The notes beneath the pieces are model-generated. The model searched no databases. It saw only the letters and a program-made list of their open reading frames with translations, and was not told where the DNA came from. A stretch of 64,000 nt of DNA from Bidens hawaiensis (Eukaryota; Streptophyta; Magnoliopsida; Asterales; Asteraceae), in NCBI GenBank assembly GCA_021521415.1, contig JAIQDT010000301.1:806001-870000 (forward strand), read 5' to 3'. Below, one piece after another: positions 1 to 9,720 of the stretch; positions within the stretch are counted from its first letter, which is position 1, and every line of letters starts with the position of its first letter. The translations under genes were made by a program, and so were the position numbers.

Positions 1-131
1 GTTTGAGGCATATTAAGAACGACTCGAGTTAGGACTTGCCTTGTTTACTACTTGTCTTTCTTATTTGTTTTGTTTGTTAGTTTAAAATAGTTTAGCTAAT
101 TATAGTTTCTTTTATTTATTTTAATAGTTGT

Positions 132-1719
132 ATGCGACGTACTCGATCTCTAGGACCACCAGAAATTGAAGGATTTCCCGAACCAGAGAGAGAGCTTTTT
201 GAGAGACGTCGTACAAAACCTTCTTCCAGTCCATCTACATCCGTCAGTAATACGTTCTCTTCTCCTACTTTTTCTAAACCCGTCATTAGGGATAGGATTA
301 TGGGCGACGCGAATCCACCACCGAGGAGGACAGTTGCAGACCGGGCCCGTCCGGTCGATGCTGGCGTGAGATCCAGCATTGCTCCACCAGCTATAGGAGT
401 TCAAACGACTTGGCAGATTCCATCTAATGTTCTGAACACGATTGTTCATTCTGCTCAAATTCACGGGTTACTCCATGAGAACCCGAAATCAACATTCTTT
501 CAATTCTTATAATTCGGGGTGGAGAGGTAACCAAAATTCCAACCGGAGGAACGGAAATCAGTCCGGCTTCCAGCAACGTCAAAGCCTATTCCAGGATTCC
601 GGTGAGGGAACGAGTAGTAGGGAGAAGAAGCCCACGTTAGAGGAGATGATGGCACAGCAGACACAGATGCTGTCGCAACTCATGACTCGAGAGGACTCCC
701 GTCACAAAGAAACTCAAGAGAAATTCCGGGAGCACGAGTCATTCATGAGAAATCAAGGAGCGTCAATTCAAAATCTTGAGCGTCAGATAGGAGAGATAGC
801 AAGTCGTCTAAACGAGAGGTCGCCAGGTACACTTTCAAGTAACACTGAACAAAATCCGAAGGCGTTCGCGAAGGCTGTGACGACAAGGAGCGGTGCAGGG
901 GCACGTAGCGAGCCCGTGATTCAAGAGGCGACGAGAGGAGTCGTTAACGAGCCTGCGGTAGATGTAGAGGAGAAAGTAGACGAGGAGATTCAGTTGGAGT
1001 CTCCACCGGCCAAGGTGCATCAGAGGCACAGCCTCGGAAGTTCAGCACAGGCCGAGAACCAACCATTACCCAGCACACCACCGAGAGTCTACAAACCTAG
1101 ACTCCCATATCTCGGGAGAGTCCGTAGGGATAGAGACGAGGAGCAGAACTCCAAATTTCTTGATCTTCTGAAGCAACTTCATCTTAATATTCCTTTCCTT
1201 GAGGCACTTACGCAAATGCCCAAATACGCAAAGTTTCTTAAGGATATTCTTCGAGCAAAGAGAAGTTAGCCGAAGTCTCTTCCATTCCTCTGAGTGCTGG
1301 TTGCTCTGCATTCTTGCAGAGAAAGTTACCAGAAAAGATGTCCGATCCTGGGAGTTTCACAACTCCCTGCATCTTGAGTGATAATACGGTCGTCCATGCG
1401 CTGGCAGATCTTGGTGCCAGTATTAATCTCATGCCGTATTCCGTGTATCGCAAGTTGGGTCTAGGCGAACCGAGGCCTACCCGTATGAGTATCCAGCTTG
1501 CTGATCGTTCTGTGAAATACCCCCGAGGGGTGGTCGAGAACATGCTTGTTCGTGTCGACAAGTTCATCTTCCCGGTGGACTTTGTCATCCTGGACATGAA
1601 CGATGACGATAGTGTCCCACTCATCTTGGGCCGACCATTCCTTGCCACTGCACAGGCATTGATCGATGTCTGCGAGGGTAAATTAATCTTAAGAGTTGGG
1701 GATGAGAACGTCACCTTTT
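132..1719 (+). pseudogene. Athila gag-protease remnant
   Basis: Translation starts MRRTRSLGPPEIEGF, matching the gag start at 24788. After HGLLHENP the sequence jumps about 700 bp downstream, removing the central gag domain and changing frame. The reading frame resumes with the Gln/Arg-rich gag tail, a coiled segment (LTREDSRHKETQEKF) and the gag-protease linker. A one-base deletion near 1255 ends that frame. Protease resumes with the active-site motif DLGAS (Asp codon 1407-1409) and LILGRPFLAT, and stops at NVTF, where the second deletion begins. The catalytic Asp is intact here, unlike in the copy at 26.7 kb. Non-functional. Confidence 0.85.
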
Positions 1720-1720
1720 C

Positions 1721-2196
1721 CCGGTTTGTTCTTAAAATCAACTAAGATAAGTTAGAGTTTGTTAGTGAGACCGAGAGGTGATCTGACCTTCTTGAGCGAA
1801 CCTTAGTTGTGTTATCCTTTAGAACCGGTGTCGTGAGAGTTTTCAATCCATTGTCTTGTCATCTCCTTCAATATGATTCTTACCTAGGTAGACGTTTTTA
1901 TCACTGCAGTCAAAGTTTCTGAAGTTTTGTCAAAAGTTTTCATTTAGTTAAGTTAAATAGTTAAATTAAATCTAAAAAAAATCAATTAAATATTTTGGTG
2001 AGTCTTGGTTAGAGTTTAGTGATTAAAAACGTTTTCACGTGTCTTCGAGTTCGATATCCTGACTTTCCCCATCTGTGCTATACGCGACCGGTACACTTGC
2101 CGTTTGTGTGAACTAGGATAGATTGTTTGGTTTTTAAAGCTTAGTTGCGAGTTGTGTTTTATTTATATATTTATATATATATTTTTTCGCACATCA
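1721..2196 (+). repeat. 3' LTR remnant of the Athila-like copy
   Basis: Homologous to about 24150-24628, the terminal quarter of the complete LTR, including the GACCGAGAGGTGA motif and the end CGCACATCA. Only the 3' part of the LTR remains because the deletion runs from protease into the LTR. Confidence 0.8.
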
Positions 2197-2740
2197 TTCG
2201 TCCAGTTGAAAACATAGACGAATCTGAGACGCTGAAACATTATATGTCTGCACCTCTAATTACGAAAGAGAAGTCAGATAGAGTTCCGAAGAAGCTGTTG
2301 GTGATGAAAGGCTTTCCGAACATGTTAACTACGGAATCTTTTTTGAAGAAAGCTAAGGGGTCAAGGATCCAAAGACAGGAAAGACAATGGTCAGCGTTAT
2401 GTGGCCTGCTACAAAGAAGGCCACTCATATTCATGTGCCTAAAGCTATTCCAGATGGTACTCTGGATAACATGAGATTCTGGATGTATAACAGTGAGACT
2501 GCCACCGTTGTTGTACATTTGCAGAAGGGCAAAGGGCAATACAGATTTGTTGATCCAAGAGATTTGCTATAGCTTGGAGAGAAAGATATCAAGACCCTAA
2601 GTACATTTCAAATAATTGCTGATCCGATCTTTGAAACGGATGCTAAAGAATTTACAAGCATGGCAGCCTCTATTATCAAGTGCAAGTTTTGGGCAGGTCC
2701 TTTGAAAGACACTGACATTGATTATATGGAGCATGACTAA
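2197..2740 (+). pseudogene. unrecognised coding fragment next to the LTR end
   Basis: A protein-like reading begins right at the LTR terminus (VENIDESETLKHYMSAPL) and runs about 180 codons to a TAA at 2738. It has one frameshift near 2360 and one in-frame TAG at 2570-2572. Conserved-looking stretches include KTGKTMVSVMWPATKKA and HIHVPKAIPDGTLDN. Codon-level continuity after correcting these two lesions argues for a decayed gene rather than chance. I do not recognise the family. It is bounded by the LTR on one side and the LINE tail on the other, so both ends may be truncated. It could be a host gene fragment or part of an unrelated element. Confidence 0.45.
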
Positions 2741-2741
2741 G

Positions 2742-4150
2742 AATCAATCAATCAATCAATCATGCCCAGTAAAATCTCACCGACAGCAAAGCTATAAGTA
2801 GGGTCTAGGGAGGGTGGGATGTAGGCACACCGTACCTCTATCCAAAGGAATAAAGAGGTGGCTTCCAGAGAGACCCTCGGCTCTAAGTACATGTGTATGA
2901 AGCAAAATAAAGGAAATCAAAGTTTAACAGTTATATAAAAACTACTACTAATTATAATAATATTAATAATAAGATCACAGTTTAACAGCTATATAAAAGC
3001 TAATAATAATTATAATAATAATAATAATATATGTAAGGGAAATACCATTATGGTATGTGACCTAAATAAGTTAAGTCTAAGCCCTAAGGTATTCAATTCT
3101 CTCTAAAAATCCTTAACTCTAATTCTACTTCTCCACGAATTCCTATCCTCAACCATGTCCTCGGAGAGGTTTAGGTCTATCAAATCATGCCTAATCCTCT
3201 CATCCCAAGTCAATTTTGGTCGTCCTCTACCCCTCCTCCCCTCTATAGTAATGTTTTCTACGGATCTAACAGGATTCGTCGTCTGTCTTTTCTTTACATG
3301 TCCAAACCATCTCAATCTCCCCTCTCTTATCTTGTCTGCTATGTTCGCCACCCCTAATCTCTCACGAAACACAACGTTTCTTATTCGGTCTAGCCTTGTG
3401 TGCCCACACATCCAACGTAGCATTCTCATTTCTACTACCTCCATCTTCCGCACTTGTGCCTTCTTGATGGCCCAACAATCTGTTCCATATAGCATTGCAG
3501 GTCTAACTGCCACCCTATAGAATTTTCCCTTTAGTTTAGTCGGGAAACTCTTGACGCACAATATACCTGTGGCTGCTTTCCATCTACACCATCCTACCTG
3601 AACTCGGTGGGTCACATCACTGTCTAATTCCCCATCGCTCTGTACAAATGATCCTAAATACTCGAACTTCGTTACCTGCGGGACCACCTGCCCTTCAATT
3701 GTGATCTGTGCGTCTTCATTGTCGTTTATCCCACCAAAATCACAGTGGAGGTACTCCGTCTTAGATCGGCTAATCTTTAAACCTTTTGTCTCTAAGGTTG
3801 TTCGCCACTCCTCAAGCCTCATGTTTAGATCTTGTTTTTTCTCAGCAAGTAACACAATATCGTCTACGAACATCACGCGCCACGGGAGAGTCCCCTGAAT
3901 CGACTTTGACAACTCATCCAAGACTACTGCAAAAAGAAACGGGCTCAACGCTGACCCCTGGTGAAGACCTACCTCTACAGGAAAGAAATCAGTATTCCCC
4001 ACTGGCGCACGGACACTTGTTTCACTCCTGGTATACATATCCATAATTATCTCTATGTATTTCCTGGGCACTCTTCTACCCTCCAAGCACTCCCAGAGCA
4101 CCTGTCGTGGCACACTGTCGTAGGCCTTTTCTAGGTCAATAAACACCAAG
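2742..4150 (-). mobile_element. RTE-type LINE, 5'-truncated
   Basis: Minus-strand non-LTR retrotransposon. The 3' end is marked by an ATTG-type tandem tail (ATCA repeats at 2742-2762 on the plus strand) preceded by TACTGGGCATG, the typical end of plant RTE elements. The 3' UTR has the common plant RTE block reading CTTTATTCC...CTAGACCCTAC and an AAT-rich stretch. The 5' end stops inside the reverse transcriptase, the usual result of incomplete target-primed reverse transcription. It abuts Copia-like sequence at 4151. Confidence 0.85.
3103..4149 (-). CDS. LINE (RTE) reverse transcriptase, C-terminal part
   Basis: 348 codons open with no internal stop. Reads FIDLEKAYDSVPR (RT motif), GLHQGSALSPFLF, then the catalytic FVDDIVLL at about residue 95, followed by thumb-region LETKGLKISRSKTEYL. 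A cysteine/arginine-rich C-terminal part (RWMCGHTRLDRIRN, LRWFGHVKKR) is typical of plant RTE proteins. The initiating Met is internal and incidental: the endonuclease and N-terminal RT are missing, so the protein is not functional alone. The usual plant form is FADD; here it is FVDD. The open frame suggests a fairly recent insertion. Confidence 0.85.
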   Translation of the reverse strand: MVFIDLEKAYDSVPRQVLWECLEGRRVPRKYIEIIMDMYTRSETSVRAPVGNTDFFPVEVGLHQGSALSPFLFAVVLDELSKSIQGTLPWRVMFVDDIVLLAEKKQDLNMRLEEWRTTLETKGLKISRSKTEYLHCDFGGINDNEDAQITIEGQVVPQVTKFEYLGSFVQSDGELDSDVTHRVQVGWCRWKAATGILCVKSFPTKLKGKFYRVAVRPAMLYGTDCWAIKKAQVRKMEVVEMRMLRWMCGHTRLDRIRNVVFRERLGVANIADKIREGRLRWFGHVKKRQTTNPVRSVENITIEGRRGRGRPKLTWDERIRHDLIDLNLSEDMVEDRNSWRSRIRVKDF

Positions 4151-4503
4151 AACCAAGCTACAAACCAAGGGGGCGATTGTTGGGCCTAGATTAGATGGTT
4201 TGTACTTTGTTTGTTTGGTTTTTGGGTTGCATATGTAAACCGAGATCCTTATGGATCTCGGTGGGCTTTGGGTTATACTTGGGCTTGCATGGTGGGTACC
4301 CTATATATAGAGCTTATTGTATAGGGTTCTAGGTTGTTCATTCACTTGTTTTTGGCCGTTCACCTCGATATAGTGAACGAGATTTGCATTGTGCTTAAGC
4401 ACCCGACGTTCAATATAACGTGTGTTTTGAAGCAATCCATCGTGTTCTAAGTGTTCATATATCTTGTTCTTGAATCGTCTACCGTTGGATTTCCGCACCG
4501 ACA
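4151..4503 (+). mobile_element. Copia-like 3' end: polypurine tract plus LTR
   Basis: A purine-rich tract (ACCAAGGGGGCGAT, about 4164-4177) is followed by a 326-bp LTR-like block from TGTTGGG (4178) to CCGACA (4503), near-perfect terminal inverted repeats. It contains a TATATATAG box near 4305. Upstream coding sequence is lost at the LINE junction. It may instead be a solo LTR with a fortuitous purine tract. Superfamily assignment rests on LTR size and termini only. Confidence 0.5.
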
Positions 4504-4596
4504 ATTAGATCCGTTGATATCATAACTGAAAGATCCGTCTTGGACCTTACAAATATATTCAATAAAAGTCTAGCTCAAAGTACTAAAATGTTTGAG

Positions 4597-4598
<2 letters not shown>

Positions 4599-4678
<80 letters not shown>
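4599..4678. repeat. (AT)n microsatellite
   Basis: About 80 bp of pure AT dinucleotide. With the AT runs at 5339-5361 and 15812-15849 it appears to be one microsatellite into which a MITE-like element and the Tekay element inserted. Confidence 0.9.
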
Positions 4679-4682
<4 letters not shown>

Positions 4683-5331
4683 GTGAGATCTAGAGAGAAC
4701 TATTTTTAAAGAGAGAACTAAAGAAATACTAAAGAATTATTTTTAACTTTTTTAAAAATAAAATTTTGCGATTTTTTTCTTTCCTCCTTCTAATAAGATA
4801 ATATTGTTCCTTAAAAAAACTGTTGATGTAATGCATATGTGCATTAATGTGTATTGCATATATAAAATAGTGTTTTATTTCATATAATGCAACACAAATG
4901 CATTACAATACACACTATTGAATATATGCAAATACAACACTAATAATTGTATGCAAAACACATTATCGCATATATGTAACACAACACTAATGCATACTAT
5001 ATCGATTTTTTTATTTTTGTATATAATATACAATTGCAAATATACAATACAAACAACTGTATATATATGCTATTCAACAATATTTCAAATATCAAAATGC
5101 ACACTATTGCACATATGCATTTTAAAAAAGTCAATGTACTACATATATGAATTACAACGATTTTTTTTTAACTTTTTTATTTTAATTTTATTTTTATATT
5201 TTTTTGGTGAAGAATAAAAACATATAAGAAGGATGAAAGAAAAAAAATAAAAATATTTTTTTAATTAAATTAAAAATACTTCATTAATTCTCTAGTTCTC
5301 TCTATAAGGAGGAGTCTCTTGATCATTTCCC

Positions 5332-5333
<2 letters not shown>
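4678..5333. mobile_element. MITE-like fold-back element
   Basis: The ends form imperfect terminal inverted repeats about 75 bp long: TAGGGGTGAGATC...AGAGAGAACTA at the left and the complement of TAGGGAAATGATCAAGAGA...AGAGAGAACTA at the right. The interior is AT-rich, about 500 bp, with repeated GCATATG/TGTATTGCA words and no credible ORF. It is flanked on both sides by AT repeat, so a TA-type target duplication cannot be scored. Superfamily unknown. Confidence 0.5.
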
Positions 5334-5365
<32 letters not shown>

Positions 5366-5522
5366 ACATCCTAAATTTTATAATAATAAATAAATGAAAG
5401 TTATGATTGTGAAACGTGTGATAATATTTAATTAAGATTAAATATAATAAGGAGTATGGACTTGGGTGGGGAAAGATGGAATAAGGGATGAGATGACCCT
5501 TAGGTCCATGAGCTTAAGAGAG

Positions 5523-5530
5523 TATAAATA
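5523..5530 (+). promoter_or_regulatory. TATA box of the Tekay 5' LTR
   Basis: TATAAATA in the context GAGTATAAATACTCCC, about 160 bp into the LTR. The matching position in the 3' LTR (13291) reads TCTAAGTA, so the box is lost there. The solo LTR of the related family has TATAAATA at the equivalent position. Confidence 0.6.
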
Positions 5531-6084
5531 CTCCCTTAAACCTCCCTAAAACCCTAAAACCCTCATTTCTCTCTATCTTATCCTCTACACACTCAAAACA
5601 CACACATACGGCCGTGAGCTTATGAAGGGACCCAAGACCAAAAACCAAGATAAAGATTGATAGATCTTGGATATTTAAGCAAGATACAAGACTATTGTTC
5701 ATAACCAAGCTAAACCATAACCTAGAAACGAGTAAAGGTATGTTCTTGATCTTTAAAGTTTATGTTTTTATGAACGGTTAGCCAGGAAACTTAACCCTAG
5801 AGTAGATCGGGTATAAACGAACCGTAAAGCTATAAACTTGATGTTTAAAATGAACTTAACGAACCCGTGGATATGAACGGCTCATAAGAAACCCTATATC
5901 TAGCCATAAACATTTTGGACCATAATAGTCCAAGCTTTATGGTCACTCGGGTCAAGTTTTGGCCAAAAACGGATAAGGAAACTTTTATGGGGTCAATACC
6001 GAGCCATAATAAGGTGTTAGGGTTAAAACGAGAAAAGATAATGATAGAAAAGGAACAACCCATGACCAAATTATTCAGCACGTT

Positions 6085-6652
6085 CGATTACAGTTACCAT
6101 ACTCGATTACAAGGCCAGAATTCGATTACAATTCTTAAATCGATTACATGATTGTTCGATTACATTGCATACAATCGATTTTAATGAGATGATCGATTAC
6201 TTCTATATATTCGATTACAAAGCTATACTCGCATACTACAAGACTCGATTACATTGAAAGGATACGATTACATGGCTTAAGTTCGATTACAATGACATGG
6301 CTCGCTTACATGCTCACATTCGAATACAGTTGTAGGACTTGAATACATTTGATGAACTCGTATGCAAAGTATAACACGATTACTATCTTAAACTCGCATA
6401 CGTTGAAGTTCGATTATAAAATAGAAAGCTGATTTCATCCAAGAACTCGCTTACAATATGAGACACGATTACAGTTAGGAACTCGATTACATGAACCATT
6501 TGCATACAACCTGGAAACTCGCATACCTTTGTATAATCGATTACTTTAATGGTCCGAATACAAACCTAGGGTTCAATTACGTAGCATGATCGGATACATG
6601 CGGTTTACTCGAATACATGATTATATTTGCATACGTGCTCATACTCGCATGC
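6085..6652 (+). repeat. degenerate ~18-bp tandem array in the 5' LTR
   Basis: About 32 successive units each carry a core of the form CGATTACA, CGCATACA or CGAATACA. Core starts read off directly include 6085, 6104, 6123, 6141, 6157, 6176, 6194, 6212, 6230, 6246 and continue to 6646, giving a mean spacing of about 18 bp. The bases between cores are not conserved. The same array lies in the 3' LTR from about 13866 to 14470. Confidence 0.85.
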
Positions 6653-7339
6653 AGTATGCTCATCCAAATATCTAATGTGAATCAGACTCCTTACACATGT
6701 ATTCGAATGAGTCAAGTAACCCAAACACTTTATATATAGGTATGATAGTATGCATGGAAAGACTCGAATACAAAAGAAAGAAAAGAATACTAAAGAGAGG
6801 AGGGACATTCTGTAATTGAATGCATGAGGGTTTATGAATAAAATATTCTAAGTAAAATGCAATCTAAAACGAGACCATTAGATTAGACCAGACTTAGCCA
6901 TTTTGGCTGAAATATGAATAATGTGCATAGTATATATATTGATACATATAATTAATGTACAGTCAGCCGAGCTCAATTAAGGAAGGGAATAACAGTAAAC
7001 GGAGGACGTAACAAGATCTAGGTGAGTTTCTAGCTCCATTTCCTTGTTATGTTTTCAGGGCTGCGTGCATACTCAATGTTAATGTTAATACGCTTACCTT
7101 AAATGGTAAGTGTATATCTTAATGATGAATGTGATAGTTATGTTTATATTATGAATGAATGCTTGACAGTACGTGAACGATCTTCGGATATTGCAAGTAT
7201 TGTTAAGGAAGGTAATGTGTTGTAAGTATGAAATGAGTATGCGAAAGAAGTATGTGTGAATATTGCATGTATGATAAGTATGTATGAATGTTATAATATT
7301 AATGATAAAGAAAGGTAATGTATGGCTGTATGGTAACGA

Positions 7340-7602
7340 AAGGGAACCGAGCCCCAATAATTCTCGAGGCAAGAGGGAACCGAACCCAAATAATATTCGA
7401 GGCAAGAAGGAACCAGGCCTTAATAATACTTGAGGCAAGAGGAAACCGAACCCTAATAATATTCGAGGCAAGAGGGAACCAAGCCCTAATAATATTCGAG
7501 GCAAGAAGGAACCGAATCCTAATAATATTCAAGGAAAGAGGGAACCGAACCCTAATAATATTCGAGGCAAGAAGGAACCGAGCCCTAATAATACTCGAGG
7601 AA
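7340..7602 (+). repeat. 33-bp minisatellite in the 5' LTR
   Basis: About eight units of the type AATAATATTCGAGG / CAAGAGGGAACCGAACCCT. Because 33 is a multiple of three it produces spurious open frames on both strands. The 3' LTR has about six units (15170-15366), so copy number differs between the two LTRs. Confidence 0.85.
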
Positions 7603-8047
7603 TGTAGGGCGTAATGCTCTTTAAAATGTAAGGTGTGAAAATGAAGGAAAGAAAATATGAAGGTAAGTGAGTGTATAGTGAATGAATGTAAGAAGGTATA
7701 AAGTATGATTGAATGTATGAAATTGTGAATGTGTTGTATGTTATATGATTATCTAGAAATCTCTCAGCGTAGCTGACTTTTAGTATGCACACAGGTGAGT
7801 AGGATGAGACGGCTGGTTTGACGAGGGACACATGGCAAGTTGAATAAAGAGGCTGGCATCCAAAGACTTAGTTGTTTATGTTTGAATCAAAAAGACATGT
7901 TTCATATTGTTTTAAATGGTGACTTATGTAATAAACGGTTGAATTTAATATTATTCCGTGAAAGTTTTTAATTAACTCTGATTTGTTGAACTGTGCTTAT
8001 GAGTAAATTCAACGTCCAAAGTAGGGCACCGATAACGGGGCCTTACA

Positions 8048-8464
8048 AGTTGGTATCAGAGTAAAATTTGAGAGAATTAAGCATCCTACATGCTTAGACT
8101 CGAACAAAGAATGGGATTAAAGTAAGAAAGAAAAAGAAGATGCTAGTTCAAGATAGCCATGTGTCACTCAAGCAAGCTCAGTAAAGGTAAAAGTATGATT
8201 AAATAATGTATGCCAATATTAGCTTAATTGCTAAGGAAGGGATTTGTGAATGTTAGGGATATGATTAATTGGTTGCCTGCTTGATTAACTATTTAAAAGT
8301 AGAACCAAGCACAAATAGACTCATAAAGGGAAATGTATAGGACACGGAAAGTAACGTGATCAGCTAATCACAGCTGGCCATTGTTATTACCTGTTAGCCT
8401 TACTATCCTTGTACTAAATAGTTCCTTGAGTGATGATGTTTGTGTTTTCCCTTTCCAGAATACG
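8048..8464 (+). other. Tekay primer binding site and gag leader
   Basis: TGGTATCAGAG at 8051-8061 is complementary to the 3' end of initiator tRNA-Met, the usual primer for this lineage. It lies three bases after the LTR. The remaining ~400 bp is leader before the gag ATG at 8465; I see no other gene in it. Confidence 0.85.
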
Positions 8465-9720
8465 ATGGCTGGAGCTAGGGAAGTTGCTGGAAAAGGAAGT
8501 CACACTGAACGTCTTGGCAGGCCACGTATTTTCCGACAACCTTCTGTAGAATCAGCCTCTAACACAGGAGAAGAAGGAAGCACAGTGGGGCGAAACCCGA
8601 GCAACAACGAAGGGTATCAGCTCGAACTTGCAGTCCAAGCAGCCATTGTTCAAGCTGTAGCCGCTGCTGTGAAGAACTTGAGTCCTGAAGGGTCTGCTAG
8701 AAGCCATGGAAGAACCGCTGAGAAGTCATGGGAGAAGAGAAAGAAAGAGGATGAAGGAAAGAAATGTGACTCGAGCGAAGTTCGATCGGAAAAAGTTGAT
8801 GACAGGAAGAGAGGCCGAGGCGGGTGTAACTACAAGTCCTTTAAGTGTTGTGACCCGCCAAAGTTGACCGGATTAGGAGACGCAATCGCTACTCTTCAAT
8901 GGATAACAGCCATGGACAAGGTTATACGAATTAGCGAGTTCCATCCTGATCAAGATGTGGGTTATGCTACCCAATCATTTGGTGATGAAGCTATGTACTG
9001 GTGGGAGTCTGTTGAACAAGGGAAGAGTCGGGATGAGATTAAGGCATTGAGATGGGAAGACCAGAAGGGGATGGTCATGAAATGATTTTGTGTTGATGCC
9101 GAGGTAGAAACGGCGGAGATGAAATTCTTGAATCTGAAGGCGGGTAAAATGACATACCGTGAATACAGTACTGCATTCAATCGAATGTCTAGGTTGGTGC
9201 CTGATATGGTTAACACTGAGGCCAAAAGGATCAAGTGCTATGTAAGAGGACTGCCGCAGAACGTCCGCACGATAGTCAGGGAAAATAAACCTGCTACATT
9301 TGACTTAGCAGTGGAACTCGCTGAAATGGTTTATGATGACTTGGCTGTGGATGATGTTGTGGTAGGGGATGAGAGGGAGGTTAAGAGGTGGTTCAATCAT
9401 GCTAAACGGCCCGGTACTCAGTTGTGGAACTCCAAGGACAAGAAACAGAGGGTGTGGGAGATTAAGTCATGTAATACTTGCGGTAAGATGCACAGCGGTG
9501 AGTGTAGGTGGGGTATTGGCTCGGATACATGTCATAAGTGCGAGAAAATGCATGTTGGGGAGTGCATAGTTGGATCAAATGTTTGCTATAAGTGTGGGAA
9601 GGCAGGCCATTTTGCTCATAATTGTAATGCCAAGCCGGCATGTTACAAGTGTGGTAAGACAAGACATTTTGCTAGGGAATGCACAGATGGTGGAACTGGA
9701 GGTAGTGGGAAGAAAGATGC
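8465..9720 (+). pseudogene. Tekay gag
   Basis: Starts MAGAREVAGKGSHTERLG. The capsid region (TALQW-like ATLQWITAMDKV, then YWWESVEQG) is broken by one in-frame TGA at 9083-9085, after which the same frame continues FCVDAEVETAEMKFLNLK. The nucleocapsid has four zinc-knuckle motifs: CNTCGKMHSGEC and CHKCEKMHVGEC (CX2CX3HX3C, atypical spacing), then CYKCGKAGHFAHNC and CYKCGKTRHFAREC (canonical CX2CX4HX4C). One nonsense mutation is the only clear lesion in gag. Confidence 0.85.

Larger units (their letters stand above)
1..2196 (+). mobile_element. Athila-like Ty3/gypsy element, internally deleted, 5' LTR outside window
   Basis: The first bases match the segment immediately 3' of the tRNA-Asp primer binding site in the related copy at 24.6 kb, so the window opens a few bases inside the element. 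What follows is the start of gag, a deletion, the end of gag plus protease, a second deletion, and the last ~475 bp of an LTR ending in GCACATCA. There is no primer binding site after this LTR end, so it is the 3' LTR and 2197 is flanking DNA. Reverse transcriptase, RNase H, integrase and most of the 3' LTR are missing. It is same-family with the plus-strand copy at 22912-28600. Confidence 0.85.
5362..8047 (+). repeat. Tekay 5' LTR
   Basis: Begins TATAACATCC (the other LTR has TGTAACATCC, so the terminal TG is mutated to TA) and ends GGGGCCTTACA. It holds a TATA box, an ~18-bp periodic array, a 33-bp minisatellite and a conserved block (CAGCGTAGCTGACTTTTAG) shared with the solo LTR at 31.2 kb. 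Confidence 0.9.

Noticed and set aside
6085..6652. CRISPR-like array (short repeats with unique spacers)
   Set aside because: Plant LTR context, degenerate cores of 8 bp with ~10-bp linkers, also present in the second LTR; no cas genes and wrong unit size.
7318..7614. 98-codon plus-strand frame with repeated EARGNRTLIIF peptide
   Set aside because: It is the 33-bp LTR minisatellite translated; the unit length is a multiple of three, so frames stay open by chance on both strands.
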